Shown here: positions 30,348 through 40,659 of the stretch, in pieces | How the letters are laid out: every line of letters starts with the position of its first letter | How positions within the stretch are numbered: position 1 is the stretch's first letter | Assembly: GCA_001936135.1 (NCBI GenBank) | Contig: CP012809.1 | Location: 186,001 to 250,000, forward strand | Source of the DNA: Saccharomycopsis fibuligera x Saccharomycopsis cf. fibuligera | Taxonomy: Eukaryota; Ascomycota; Saccharomycetes; Ascoideales; Saccharomycopsidaceae | Length of the DNA: 64,000 nt | Reading direction: 5' to 3' | The notes under the pieces: model-generated | Told to the model about the DNA's origin: nothing | What the model saw: the letters and a program-made list of their open reading frames with translations, nothing else | The model's database searches: none | Translations under genes and position numbers: made by a program

Positions 30348-32387
30348 TTACCTGCAAGACTGAATCATCAGCGACACCAAATATCCAGCAGCGGCACCTA
30401 CGCTAACAGCTCCAGTAAGGAGAGTAATCATGTCATGTCTTTCAGTCTTGATATATTCAAAACCAGAATCGGCGGATTCTTCATTTTCAATAGTATTTTT
30501 GTTGAAGAGGCCGGAAAGTATGTCATTTTTGCTGAAGTTACTGGATAATAAGGCACGCGTGTCCTTCCATAATAATTTTGTCAGCTGTTGAAAATCAAAG
30601 GTTAACTTATTCCAACTGCGCAGTAGCACTGCTGTTGAAAAATCGCGTCTTTGTATAGCATCCCAGAGAGATTTGGTGAATGTCCAGAACGCGCCAAAGA
30701 TTGTATTATGAGGGAATGTGATTGTATATTCCGTAATGTTTGCTTTTGCTTCTTCTCCGTCTTTAGGCAAAGGCTTTTGGTGCGCAGTAGCGTTGGTTTG
30801 TTGCAGTTCCTTCTTCTGATCCGAATCTTTAGTTTTGTCAACATTTTGACTACTTTTCATTCCCTGCAATTGAAGAATCAAATCTTTTACTTCTTCCAAT
30901 TTTTCATCAACACCCCCAGTTAATTCCTCTTTGCGTTGTTCGAATCGCTCTTCGAAATTATTCACAATCCGCTGCACTTTCAATGGCTCAAAGAAAGTTT
31001 GCGTCAACAATAAAATTACAATATTTAGCACCATTAACCCAACAGTTACCCAAGAACTAAGTCCACGCATCTTAATATTCCAAAGATATTCCTCATGATA
31101 TTTTTTAGAAATTTCTTTCACAAGTGAACCTCGGATCTGCTCTAACGCTAACTCTGATTTTTCCAAATTTTCTTCTGCAGTTTTTACCATGGGTCCACTA
31201 GCATGATCTTCACGGTACAAATGTGTAAAATGTTCCAAGTCACTAGGCGTCCAGCTATGTTTCCGCGTAAGCAACTCGTTAATGTCCTTTTGTGTTTTAG
31301 TACGGGTATTTATAGCATCACTATATTGTTGCTTGCGTAGTTTGACTACTTGTTGTGCTTCACTGACTTGTTTTTCAAACTTATCAATGTTTTGTTTAGC
31401 ATTGTTGACTTCAGTGTATCCGGTTATATCATTTATAAGGTTGGACAAGAGACCCAAGTTTTCAAAAAGCTGAGTTTTTTTGATTTCATAGTATTGGTCA
31501 AATTGTTGTAGTTTTTGGGTGCGATAGTGTGCTAAAGATTCTTGGGCTTTGCGTTGAAGCTCGAGTGGCTTGTCATGAAAATAGGTTTGAACAAACTGGG
31601 TTAGATCAAAATTTTCAAAAGGCAGAGCTTGGCGTTCCTTATTTTTTATTGCGCCAGTATTTGATGAGTTGATACTGCTTTCATCAGATGTAAAATTCTT
31701 CCTCTCATCTATTATATTTGCCAACTCACCGGCTTCCAGAATTAACTCGGCTTGATCTTGAATTATTTTTCTAGCATCATCCTCAAGCTTCTTCAATAAT
31801 TTTTCAGCGTCTTTAGACTCAACTTCATGTTGATGCTGTGCAGTCTTTTTCTGGCTATTTTCGAGCAATTTCCTCTGTGCTTCTGCAATTTCTTTATTTT
31901 TTTGAATTTCAAGCTGCCTAAAGGCACGTTCTTTCTCCTCAATAAGATCTCTTAGTGGATCACGGTCCAATTTTAGAAGATTGGTTGCTGTTGGTGTTGC
32001 TTTTGTATCGCTGAAATGAATGCCATTTCGTGAGAAGGTTGTACCGTTGCTGGTGTCGTTACTAGTGGATTGTGATTGTTCATTACGACTGTAGTTCTTT
32101 ATGTCTTGCGATTCAGTTGGCTGGTCTGCATTTATATCTTTGTTCGAAATAATAGTACTTCGGCCACCACCATTACCAACATCATTATCATTCTTATCAA
32201 CACTATTATCGCGAACTTTATTTGGTGGTACGGTTGATGAGAATCTGCTTCCTAATGTCACCTTCTTCAGGATATCAACGTGATAACTATAGTTTACGCT
32301 TATAATTCTCCATTGTGATGTTGATGATCTGGCTGCTGCTGTGATTCTTGGCTGAGCGATTCTGCCTGCAAGACCAAAAATGAGCAT
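30348..32387 (-). CDS. SHE9: Mitochondrial inner membrane protein She9/Mdm33
   Basis: Mdm33/She9 acts in mitochondrial inner-membrane morphology and fission. The 679 residues begin with a positively charged, acid-free presequence (MLIFGLAGRIAQPR..., with an RFSST-type processing region near 50). A Ser/Asn-rich spacer follows to about 140, then long coiled coils at about 145-220 and 260-430. The first membrane helix is at about 442-464 (VTVGLMVLNIVILLLT), with further helical sequence and a second hydrophobic segment near the C-terminus (about 650-676, Gly/Ala/Val-rich). The architecture matches Mdm33, whose coiled coil lies in the matrix. It is longer than S. cerevisiae She9 (456 aa), mostly through low-complexity insertions. 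Confidence 0.88.
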   Translation of the reverse strand: MLIFGLAGRIAQPRITAAARSSTSQWRIISVNYSYHVDILKKVTLGSRFSSTVPPNKVRDNSVDKNDNDVGNGGGRSTIISNKDINADQPTESQDIKNYSRNEQSQSTSNDTSNGTTFSRNGIHFSDTKATPTATNLLKLDRDPLRDLIEEKERAFRQLEIQKNKEIAEAQRKLLENSQKKTAQHQHEVESKDAEKLLKKLEDDARKIIQDQAELILEAGELANIIDERKNFTSDESSINSSNTGAIKNKERQALPFENFDLTQFVQTYFHDKPLELQRKAQESLAHYRTQKLQQFDQYYEIKKTQLFENLGLLSNLINDITGYTEVNNAKQNIDKFEKQVSEAQQVVKLRKQQYSDAINTRTKTQKDINELLTRKHSWTPSDLEHFTHLYREDHASGPMVKTAEENLEKSELALEQIRGSLVKEISKKYHEEYLWNIKMRGLSSWVTVGLMVLNIVILLLTQTFFEPLKVQRIVNNFEERFEQRKEELTGGVDEKLEEVKDLILQLQGMKSSQNVDKTKDSDQKKELQQTNATAHQKPLPKDGEEAKANITEYTITFPHNTIFGAFWTFTKSLWDAIQRRDFSTAVLLRSWNKLTFDFQQLTKLLWKDTRALLSSNFSKNDILSGLFNKNTIENEESADSGFEYIKTERHDMITLLTGAVSVGAAAGYLVSLMIQSCR

Positions 32388-33296
32388 ATGGAAAGAAAAT
32401 TACTATACTATGAGAGTTGCTGAATGTCAATTGGAATTTAACAGTATCTGCTCATCCTCCTCATAGTCTGCCTTGGTACTAATGTTTAAACTTATTGTTT
32501 CTTTCTCCATCGATTCGCGGTTACGAGCTTTTGCACATCCTTGCATATATACGCACACCCTTACATCCACAGTTTAGAACTTCGTGCTTATATCTTTGTT
32601 CACTGCGACAGCATAAAAGTAGTAATATTATTAGCTTCTCTATCCAAAAAAAGGCGAAAATACTACTAATAGGCGACGAAGAGTATACTGGAAAAAAAAA
32701 AAAAAAGCCATATTGCCTCAACATTAATAAGTTGCTAGCATCCACCTTCTGTCTTCCTGAAGCAGTTTTGAAATGTTGCCGTTTACATTAAATTGCTTTT
32801 AATTTTATTATTTCATAAACCGTACAATGAGATTTTTTTAATTTTTGGAAATGTCATTATAGTAAAGTTGTTCCGTATTCGAAATTTAATATGGCCTATT
32901 TATGTTTGTATGGCCTAAGCTAGTGTCGTGAGCGGCAATCCAAGAACTATCAATGCATTGCAAAATATGAGTGCTTCTTCATTATGTAAAGTAAGGATAT
33001 AAGCTTAATTGCTCTCAAGACATTGTAAATATGGCTCATCCAAACAGCCTTTCAAAAACAATAACGCCACTACAAAGAGAAACAAGCACATGCTATTCTA
33101 TAGGAAATTCCATAGCTGCGGTATGTGAATAAAGCGCAGCTGCCTGCAGCAACACAACAGAAAAATGCAAAAAGATTTCTAGAAGCAGAAACTGCGATGG
33201 ATTTGATGTTTGCAATATGGTGGCGCTGAAGCAAGAACGATACGAAATTTACCAGAACAATCAACTTATAATTCGTCACTACTTTACACAGAAATC
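32388..33296. other. Divergent promoter region SHE9 / TFB5
   Basis: About 0.9 kb with an A run at 32692-32706. It contains no supportable gene. Short frames on both strands have no homology-like features. Confidence 0.6.
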
Positions 33297-33596
33297 ATGG
33301 TCAGAGCAGTAAAAGGCCACTTAGTGAAATGGTAAGTACTTCCTCCCCACTCAGTCTAACATATCTTGTTTAACATATCAGCTAACACATTTTCAATTAA
33401 TAGCGATCCTTCAATCAAAGCACTTATTGTAGACATTGATTCCAAGCGTCATGACATAATCATCGAAGAGCTCGATGATACGAATCTTTTAGTTAGCTCA
33501 GATAAAGTGCAGTTCATCAAGTCTGAGTTGGACCGTATTCTTGCAAAGAATACTTATAATTCATTGGAAGAAGAAGAGAAGGAGATGCAAAATTGA
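33297..33596 (+). CDS. TFB5: TFIIH subunit Tfb5, two exons
   Basis: Tfb5 (human p8/TTDA) stabilises TFIIH by pairing with Tfb2, supporting transcription initiation and nucleotide excision repair. Exon 1 is 33297-33331 (MVRAVKGHLVK plus TG), exon 2 is 33404-33596. Splicing creates a Cys codon and the family sequence VKCDPSIKALIVDID, giving 75 residues (S. cerevisiae 72). The intron (72 nt) has GTAAGT at the donor, GCTAAC at 33381-33386 as branch point and AATAG at the acceptor. An annotation that ignores the intron would start inside it and replace the conserved first 12 residues. The remaining protein (HDIIIEELDDTNLLV...FIKSELDRILAKN) is typical of the family. Confidence 0.95.
33332..33403 (+). 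other. TFB5 intron
   Basis: 72-nt spliceosomal intron, phase 2, with donor GTAAGT, branch GCTAAC 17 nt before the acceptor end and acceptor TAG. Confidence 0.93.
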
Positions 33597-35313
33597 TTTA
33601 GTATTGATGATCTGTCAAAAAGGCATGTTTTTGTTGCATTAACGCTACTGGTTAAAAAATATTGCGTCCTTATTTTGTCTACATTTTATTCTCGTCGTGA
33701 GCCCTGCTTGAATTTGGGTTAGCCTAAGCTAGTTGAGCTTCAAGTTTCATCAAATAGTTCAAACCTCAAAAAGTTTCAATATCAAAAAAGTTTGTACAAG
33801 ATTTATGGTGCCCTAACAATTTTGAACAAATAGTCTCTTAGTCTTTGAATGCAAGGCCTTTATTGAGTTCTGCTGAATTGTATTTTGACGAAACGTCACT
33901 CTCATGACCTGTATATGAGAAACGCCTTTTGGTTGAGGAACTCACTCATATTAACAAGTCGGATTAGCAGCAAGAAACTGTTAGCAAACCAAGTAATGGC
34001 TAACAAATATCCTATACACTAACAAGGGCTTGCTTAAAATCTACGCAAAATTGACATTTCTTACAACACAAATTGTTGTTTGTTGTTAGTTTTAGGATAT
34101 GATGACGGAATGTGCTGCTAGGCTTTACTAAAATACAACTCCAGTACAAATCTTTGCGATGTTGAAGCAAAGAAATTCTAGAGACTATTTTTATTAGCTT
34201 ACTCAGAACTTTTTTATGAACATTAAAGCAATTTTATTCAGTTTACACTCTGTATTTAAATATTTTGTATTTGAAGCGCATAACATTTAGCAATAACAGA
34301 TTTCTCCATTCTCATCTGCTTTTGATTAAACTTTCTTTAAACAAATTTACTATTATATTTGATGTATGATGATCCGATGCCAAAAAAAAAAAAAATAAAA
34401 AAAAAAAAATGCTGTATGTTGGAGTCATGTATCTGTGAGAATTATCGTTCTGTTTGCCAAAACTGGTCAACATTAAACGGCGTGTAGCTCATATGAGCCA
34501 ATGTTATTTCTTATCCAATATATAAGCCATATATCTACCCGATGCAGCATGTAAATTTCCTGTCAAGAGTAAGAGCACCATACTAAAACAGGTACCAAGT
34601 CGCTCCACCTCTCAGTCAAAGACGGAATTGTGCATTGTCATATCAAAGTCATGATGAAATGACAAGAGCAAACAAGCGATTGTACATTATTTATTTCCTA
34701 TTGGTTGTAGTTCGTAAAAAAAAAAAAAAAAAACTCCTCGTGTTAATGTCAAGATCTAGAAACTTTCATGAGTCCTGCAGCAGGACTACTAGAAAGGGGC
34801 AGCAGCCGTGTTCTTATTACTACTTTGGCCACTCTGGTACAAGTGCCACAGATCCGAACAGATGGGACGCACCGGATAGCGCGCACCGGATAGCTGTTAG
34901 CTGGTCAAACAAGAACGGAAGGATCTTTCGTCACGGCACAAAGTACCTTAGATTTGAATTTTCTTGAGGGTCATCGGCCCGTGGGCTGCCTGAAACGGTA
35001 AGTGATGAAATCGATTTAATTTGATATATAAAGACATGAAGACACTAAACAGACACCAGCGATGAACAAACCGACGTTATACTTAAAAATTGTATAGCAG
35101 CCTCTAGCTATATCTTGATATTAGACAGATATGCAAACTAGATACAGTCACAACTTTACTAGTGCTAACGTTTCATTATATTCAACGGATACTCAGTGAA
35201 ATACTCAGTGAAACACTACGGAAAAAAAAAAAAAACACTTACATTAGATAATTTGAATCATCAGCATCTGTAATCATTAATACCAAACCGTCAATCGTAC
35301 CAACTATCCCAGA
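33597..35313. other. Intergenic region TFB5 / RCH1
   Basis: The 1.7 kb include an A-rich tract (34381-34409), a run of A at 34716-34732, a 14-bp tandem repeat cgcaccggatagc(g/t) at 34868-34895 and a 12-bp tandem (atactcagtgaa) at 35189-35212, both in the RCH1 upstream region. No gene is supported. The open frame at 34635-34967 is AT/poly-A derived. Confidence 0.6.
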
Positions 35314-36771
35314 ATGATAAAACCCTTCTTTACAGTTAACAAAGAACTGAAATGGTACAAGTTCCCACACTATCTTTTCAACTTCGCCCTTGCTCAATGG
35401 TTTTATGTTGCTCTTGCCATTCTAATTGCCATTGCTGCCGAGTTTCCTAATTTTGCTCGTCATGGTGGGCTTATTAGGGCAGAATATACCATTGGTTACG
35501 GTGCAGTTGCATTGATTTTTTTGCAAAATGGGCTTTCAATGCGTACGAATATTTTCCTCGCCCATTTGAGTGATTGGAGAGCTCATATTTTGGCAATGAC
35601 TATGCAGTTTCTTATCACTGGTTCTATTATGTTTGGTATCTGCAGTGGTATTAAAGCAGCCAAAGATGATAGACATGTTGACAAATGGATCCTTGCCGGG
35701 GCAGTTGTCACTTCAACAAGCCCTACTACCGTTGCCTCCAATGTGATCATGACAAGAAAGGCTAAAGGAAGTTATGAGAAAACTATTTCTGCTGTCTTTG
35801 CTGGCAATCTTGTTGGTGGATTTGTGTCTCCATTGCTTGTGCAAATGTATTTCAGCAATCCTAGCTGGGAGTTCGCTAATCCTTCTAAAGGCTCTAGTTT
35901 CAATGAACTTTACAAACGAGTAATGAAACAGCTTGGACTATCAGTTTTTATTCCATTATTTGTTGGCCAATGCATATTAAACCTTAATCCGGAAAAAGTG
36001 CTCAAATTTAATGCCAAGTTTAGATTAAACAAAATAGGCAGCATTTGCCTTTTACTCAACTTGTTTAGTTGTTTTTCCACTGCCTTCTATCAAGACGCAT
36101 TCACATCGATGCCAGGAGCTTCAATAATCATGATCTTCTTTTTGAATATTGGCTTATATTTACTTTTTTCGCTAATAGCTATGCTTCTTGCTCGCAATTA
36201 TTTCATCAAAAAATTCATTGTCGATAGACCACCAAATGCTAACAACTCTTCTAAAGGATATCGCGCGATGCATAGATTCTTGAGCAAATTCTATTTTAGT
36301 CCGCCTGATGCAGTGGCGTTGTTGTTCGTATGTCCAGCTAAAACTGCAGCTTTAGGTATCGCGTTGACTACATCACAATATGGTGACGATTTTGCCAATT
36401 TAGGTAAATTGTTAGCCGCGTTGGTGCTTTATCAGACTGAACAAGTGCTCGTGGCAAACTTCTTAGTTGTGCCGGCCCGCAAATGGGTGGAGAGGTGTGC
36501 TAAAGAACAAGACCAAAAGCAAGATGATGATGAAGAATCAGGAGGAGTTGAAGAAGAGCGAAACAGTACGAGCACGAGTTTCAGTAACGATGACGATGGT
36601 GATCATCAGCAGGACAAGAAAAAAGATTACAAGAAGAAAAAAAGTGATGATGACGATGTTGATGATGATTCAAATGAGCTGGCTTTTAGAAGATCATTTT
36701 CTTCATCAACGAGGATAACTAATGATAATGATGAGTTTGGGTCTTTGGAGCATGCACAAATGAGGACTTAA
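35314..36771 (+). CDS. RCH1: SLC10A7-like membrane protein, regulator of calcium homeostasis
   Basis: A member of the bile-acid/sodium symporter-like SLC10A7 family. Candida Rch1 is a plasma-membrane protein that restrains calcium uptake, and S. cerevisiae YMR034C is the homologue. The 485 residues give about ten membrane helices over residues 20-385. Family hallmarks are IFLQNGLSMRT (about 68-78), SPTTVASNVIMT (about 135-146), VMKQLGLSVFIPLFVGQ, STAFYQDAFTSM, CPAKTAALGIALTTSQYG and VLYQTEQVLVANF. The C-terminal 85 residues are a hydrophilic tail of Asp/Glu and Lys clusters (KKKDYKKKKSDDDDVDDD), presumably cytosolic, which is low in complexity and variable in the family. It is convergent with ARP9, as in S. 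cerevisiae. Confidence 0.93.
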   Translation: MIKPFFTVNKELKWYKFPHYLFNFALAQWFYVALAILIAIAAEFPNFARHGGLIRAEYTIGYGAVALIFLQNGLSMRTNIFLAHLSDWRAHILAMTMQFLITGSIMFGICSGIKAAKDDRHVDKWILAGAVVTSTSPTTVASNVIMTRKAKGSYEKTISAVFAGNLVGGFVSPLLVQMYFSNPSWEFANPSKGSSFNELYKRVMKQLGLSVFIPLFVGQCILNLNPEKVLKFNAKFRLNKIGSICLLLNLFSCFSTAFYQDAFTSMPGASIIMIFFLNIGLYLLFSLIAMLLARNYFIKKFIVDRPPNANNSSKGYRAMHRFLSKFYFSPPDAVALLFVCPAKTAALGIALTTSQYGDDFANLGKLLAALVLYQTEQVLVANFLVVPARKWVERCAKEQDQKQDDDEESGGVEEERNSTSTSFSNDDDGDHQQDKKKDYKKKKSDDDDVDDDSNELAFRRSFSSSTRITNDNDEFGSLEHAQMRT

Positions 36772-37768
36772 CTTTTTGATCGTCACATTTTGCTGTTTGT
36801 TTTTCTTTCCAGCTTTCTTTCTGTTTAGCTGAAATTAATTTTTTTTTTATTATATTTGACACGCTTTTTGGTCATTTAATTTTGTTTCCTTCTCTTTTTT
36901 CTTGACTCATTGATACTCTTACTATACTTGATTTTTAATACTTTCTCATTCATTTCTTTTTCTATTGCTTTGCCACTTAGTTTCACAAAATCATTATTTT
37001 TTTTTCTTCATCCAAATTTTCTAGTTAATATTCACATGTCATCATTTGTTTTTGCTTTAATATCCAGTCTTTACATAGCTTCAAACTGCATAATCATTTA
37101 GTCATTCAATTAACGGTTTACTGCATTTTGCATCTCATTCTGTTGCTCTATATTGCTTATAGCTTCAAGACATTACAGTCATCATGCATGTCGGTTCGTC
37201 TTGCAGCATGTAGCTTTTCACATTTTTGTTTTCACGCATATATATGGTCTTTTTCCTTATTGTTGGACAGATGGGCAGAAAGCACAAACCTATAGTTTGT
37301 GAGCCAAGAACCCAAAAAGGTACCGTCAATCAGGCACTTCCGGCTTTGTAGATGGTCTTGGGAAAATCTTGAATTTCTACTTGAGCCTCGAGACAAGATT
37401 TTATGCGTCAACTTCGTTTGTCATTTCATAGAATGTCAAGTCAAGATCACACTTCTTGACATATCTTGTTCCATAGATAGGACTAACAATAGCGATGAAA
37501 CAGCAGAGATTACCCCATGTACCTTATTAAATCGACCGTATAAAAACTTACCATGCAAATTCACAATGATTGATGCCTTTTGAAACCATAATGTACATTT
37601 AAAAAAATTTAAGAAAAAGAGCAAACAAAAAAGAACAATACAAAAAATTAGATACCAATTAATTAATACACAATCTAACAAGTAAAAAGAAAAAGAAGAA
37701 AATACAAAAAGAAACAAGAAGCAAGCGTAAGTGCAACCACCCACTAGCTCACTTACACACCTAACCGA
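36772..37768. other. Convergent spacer RCH1 / ARP9
   Basis: About 1 kb, T-rich on the RCH1 side and A-rich on the ARP9 side, as expected of two 3' regions. A 94-codon frame at 37299-37583 lacks protein-like features. Nothing else is seen. Confidence 0.6.
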
Positions 37769-39241
37769 CTAATGGTTCAAATCCCAAATCAAATTTGGCC
37801 CATTTTCTTCAAATTCTCCCTTTTTAATCACGTATAACTCATTGCCAATATTACTTATAGCATTGTGATGACTTCCAGGCCCAAAGGACAACCGAACGAA
37901 AATCAATGCTCCCAATATTGTCAAATCATTGAACTGTTGTTGATCCGAGTCTTTCCATTCTTGGAAATACTCCAATTTTTTCAAAAGTTTAATATTGGTT
38001 GGTGCTTGAGCGAAGATCATTGATGGATCGTTGCCAATGGCAGTAGTTGCTCTAAATTTGGCCTCTGGATTACCATCAGGGTTATTTGGATCTTCGTTGG
38101 TAATTAAGTAGTTTTTGCGTAACAGTTCAGTCAAATATTCTTTAAATCCCTTAATGCTAGTAATTTCACCATTGATTATGATGTTAGACCAAAGCTCCTG
38201 GCGTTTGTGGAGCTCAGGATACTTGGATATAGTGTAGTTGATGTAGTAATCAATATTGTCAATGAGTTCCTCAGCACCCAAAAATCTTTGCTTACCGATA
38301 GTATGCTCATTGCCTTGTGAGTCAATAAAGCTGTTATATTCAAGCTCATGATTATGCTTGTTAGCTGATTTCTTGGAAGATGAGGACAGATCTTTACCAT
38401 TACCGGATTTCCCCTTGTTGGCTTTTTCATGTTTTTCTCTTTCCAATAACAACTCTTTTGGCTGATTGGAATTAACAATCTTCAAAACATCAATTTCGTC
38501 TTCATCCAAATCAGTGTTTTGGCTGGTTTTGTTTGACTCTGCTAGCACTTCATAAATTTCTGATTTTTTCAAATCTTCAATTTGCCATGGTAGCAATTGT
38601 GGTAACAATGTTTGCAATCTCTTGTTGATGGAATTAGCTCCCACTGGTAACGTTAAACCAGCATAACTTAGGGGCAAATAATCAATGATTGGCTGAATGG
38701 ACAATTTATCATGACCCACATCAACAACTAACGCAGTGCTAACATTATTGGAACCATATGCAAACAACAAACTTAACGAGTTAGATAGCACTGATACGGA
38801 ATTCAAATGGTCCAAGTTTTCATAAAAATAATTGATTGAGGATTGTAAATTAGTCTTGGAAAAATTATCAAACACTGCGGAAGAGGTAACAATGACTAAA
38901 TTGATATTGAAGCTCAGAGTCTGGAAGAATTGTTGAGTGTTATCTTCAATGCTGTATTTCAAGATGGATTTAAACAGAAGTTTAACAAAATAGTTGAAAG
39001 CTTCATGATTGGTGATGATTCCGTTTTCAATAAATTTCACTTCGTCAGAATCGTCGGTGGTAGAAGATGTGGCACTAAAATAGTTTGGTTTGCCATTGCT
39101 GTGCTGGTACACTTTTGTAGGAATGGTTATGGTCTTGGAAGGAAGCACGTCATGAAGAGCAGCCACAGCGTCAAATTGCACTCGAGTGACTTTAGAGCCG
39201 AGCTGGATAATAAAGTATTGGTATTCTTTATGTGGGGCCAT
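37769..39241 (-). CDS. ARP9: Actin-related protein Arp9
   Basis: Arp9 pairs with Arp7 on the HSA helix of the SWI/SNF and RSC ATPases to couple ATP hydrolysis to remodelling. The 490 residues match fungal Arp9: N-terminal MAPHKEYQYFIIQLGS, ALVVDVGHDKLSIQPIIDY near 165-185, GANSINKRLQTLLPQ, the insertion ending in KQRFLGAEELIDNI near 315, NIIINGEITSIKGFKEYL near 350, and a C-terminus ending LIWDLNH. As in other Arp9 proteins the actin nucleotide-binding motifs are degenerate. A charged low-complexity stretch lies around residues 250-290. It sits 845 bp from CSE4 in divergent orientation and converges with RCH1, the YMR033W-YMR034C arrangement of S. cerevisiae. Confidence 0.93.
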   Translation of the reverse strand: MAPHKEYQYFIIQLGSKVTRVQFDAVAALHDVLPSKTITIPTKVYQHSNGKPNYFSATSSTTDDSDEVKFIENGIITNHEAFNYFVKLLFKSILKYSIEDNTQQFFQTLSFNINLVIVTSSAVFDNFSKTNLQSSINYFYENLDHLNSVSVLSNSLSLLFAYGSNNVSTALVVDVGHDKLSIQPIIDYLPLSYAGLTLPVGANSINKRLQTLLPQLLPWQIEDLKKSEIYEVLAESNKTSQNTDLDEDEIDVLKIVNSNQPKELLLEREKHEKANKGKSGNGKDLSSSSKKSANKHNHELEYNSFIDSQGNEHTIGKQRFLGAEELIDNIDYYINYTISKYPELHKRQELWSNIIINGEITSIKGFKEYLTELLRKNYLITNEDPNNPDGNPEAKFRATTAIGNDPSMIFAQAPTNIKLLKKLEYFQEWKDSDQQQFNDLTILGALIFVRLSFGPGSHHNAISNIGNELYVIKKGEFEENGPNLIWDLNH

Positions 39242-40086
39242 CTTTGGGGTCTTGTGAGATCAGAATTTTAGATTAAATTTGTTGTAGTAATAAAGTCAAC
39301 ACAAAAATTTTGGAAGTAAAAAGGCGCGTCAATTTATCAGCACTGCTCAAATCAATCTATATCTCCAATTAATTCGATACACTTCCACTCATTTTCACCA
39401 TCGCCAAAGACAAAAACAGAAAACCGCTTTAAATTCGTTTGTTTTTCGCAGAACTTGGGAGTAGAGCACGTGACAGTTAATAGTATATACCTGTATTGTG
39501 GAAATCAAAAAATCTGCAAAAAAAAAACACCAGAAAAACGCGTCTAAATCGAAACGAAAACATAGAAAAGCAAAAAAAAAAAAAAAAAAGGCTGGCAGAA
39601 ACGACTGGTAGTGGAAGCAAATCACCAACATTCAGATACTCAATCACCCCCAGTTCCCTCGAAGGTTCCTTGGTATCCTCGCATTTTTACTTTCTTTCTT
39701 CTTTTATAACCGGTATCTCACGTTTTTACGAGGGTATAACTTATTCAACTTTCTAATTGAGTCGAATCAACCAATTGAGTTAATCACTCGTCTGTCGTCA
39801 TTCGCTATCATATTTATGTCTGGTGAATTTTTGCAATTGAATTTAAAGAAGTTGATATAATAAAGGTAAATTACATTATAAAGGCCAGAGAAATCATATA
39901 CGAAAGAAAGGAAAACTTGTTGCTCTAATTCTAAAAATATCATCTACTGTATTGCAAAACTATCACGAAACTGTTAAAGACCTACCAAACTTTTTACTGT
40001 CTATAAAGGGCCATAATCTGATACCGGTTAAAATTGTGCTTCAATTGTAAGACAATCCCAAACGAAAACAAAAAAACCAGAAAATA
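39242..40086. other. Divergent promoter region ARP9 / CSE4
   Basis: 845 bp shared by two chromatin genes. It contains a CACGTG E-box (39467-39472), an MluI cell-cycle box ACGCGT (39538-39543), an A run (39572-39589) and AT-rich sequence toward CSE4. No gene. Confidence 0.6.
39538..39543. promoter_or_regulatory. MluI cell-cycle box (ACGCGT)
   Basis: A palindromic ACGCGT lies about 550 bp upstream of CSE4 and 297 bp upstream of ARP9. MBF-type factors use it for G1/S expression, which would suit a histone variant. A single copy, so chance is possible. Confidence 0.35.
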
Positions 40087-40659
40087 ATGGTTAGACTATC
40101 TGGTGGATCAAGCAGACGATCAGGAGCCGCCAAATCCCCGAAACGAAGAAGAGCCGGCGGCACTAGCAGAAGCACAATCGGCAAAAGCACATCGCACAGC
40201 AGCTCCAACACCCAAGTGAAAGCAGAACCAGAAGACAGTGATGAGGAATTTGATTCAGATACTGGAATAAGCAGAAATCATCCAGCTGACCCGGTAGGAG
40301 GTCGAAGACGTGATTCCGGTTCTGGTGCTGGCGCTGGAGCTCACAATAGCAACAAAAAACGTCGCTATAGACCAGGCACTCTTGCTATAAAAGAAATTCG
40401 CAAATATCAAAAATCTACCAGTTTGTTGATCCGCAAACTACCATTTGCCAGATTAATAAGAGAGATTGCTACTGATTATATTGGTACGGAATATAATTTG
40501 AGATGGCAATCAATGGCAATTTTAGCGCTTCAGGAGGCAGCAGAAGCATTCTTGGTGAACTTGTTTGAAGATACTAATTTATGTGCTGTGCATGCTAAAA
40601 GAGTAACGATTATGCAGAAGGACATACAGTTAGCAAGAAGAATACGAGGCCAATTTTGA
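40087..40659 (+). CDS. CSE4: Centromeric histone H3 variant CENP-A (Cse4)
   Basis: Cse4 replaces H3 in centromeric nucleosomes and nucleates the kinetochore. The 190 residues comprise an N-terminal tail (1-93) that is basic at 1-30, acidic around 46-59 ([12 protein letters not shown]) and Gly/Arg-rich before the fold. The histone fold follows from [19 protein letters not shown] (92-110). Loop 1 of the CENP-A targeting domain ([12 protein letters not shown], about 129-140) is longer than in H3, as expected for CENP-A, and the C-terminus [20 protein letters not shown]...RRIRG is the conserved H3 end. The ATG at 40087 follows A-rich leader sequence. The tail resembles that of other Candida-clade Cse4 proteins in length. 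No centromere-like element is evident here. Confidence 0.97.
   Translation: MVRLSGGSSRRSGAAKSPKRRRAGGTSRSTIGKSTSHSSSNTQVKAEPEDSDEEFDSDTGISRNHPADPVGGRRRDSGSGAGAGAHNSNKKRRYRPGTLAIKEIRKYQKSTSLLIRKLPFARLIREIATDYIGTEYNLRWQSMAILALQEAAEAFLVNLFEDTNLCAVHAKRVTIMQKDIQLARRIRGQF

Noticed and set aside
33366-33403. TFB5 start within 33366-33403
   Set aside because: This is intron sequence containing the branch point; the conserved N-terminus lies in the upstream exon at 33297.
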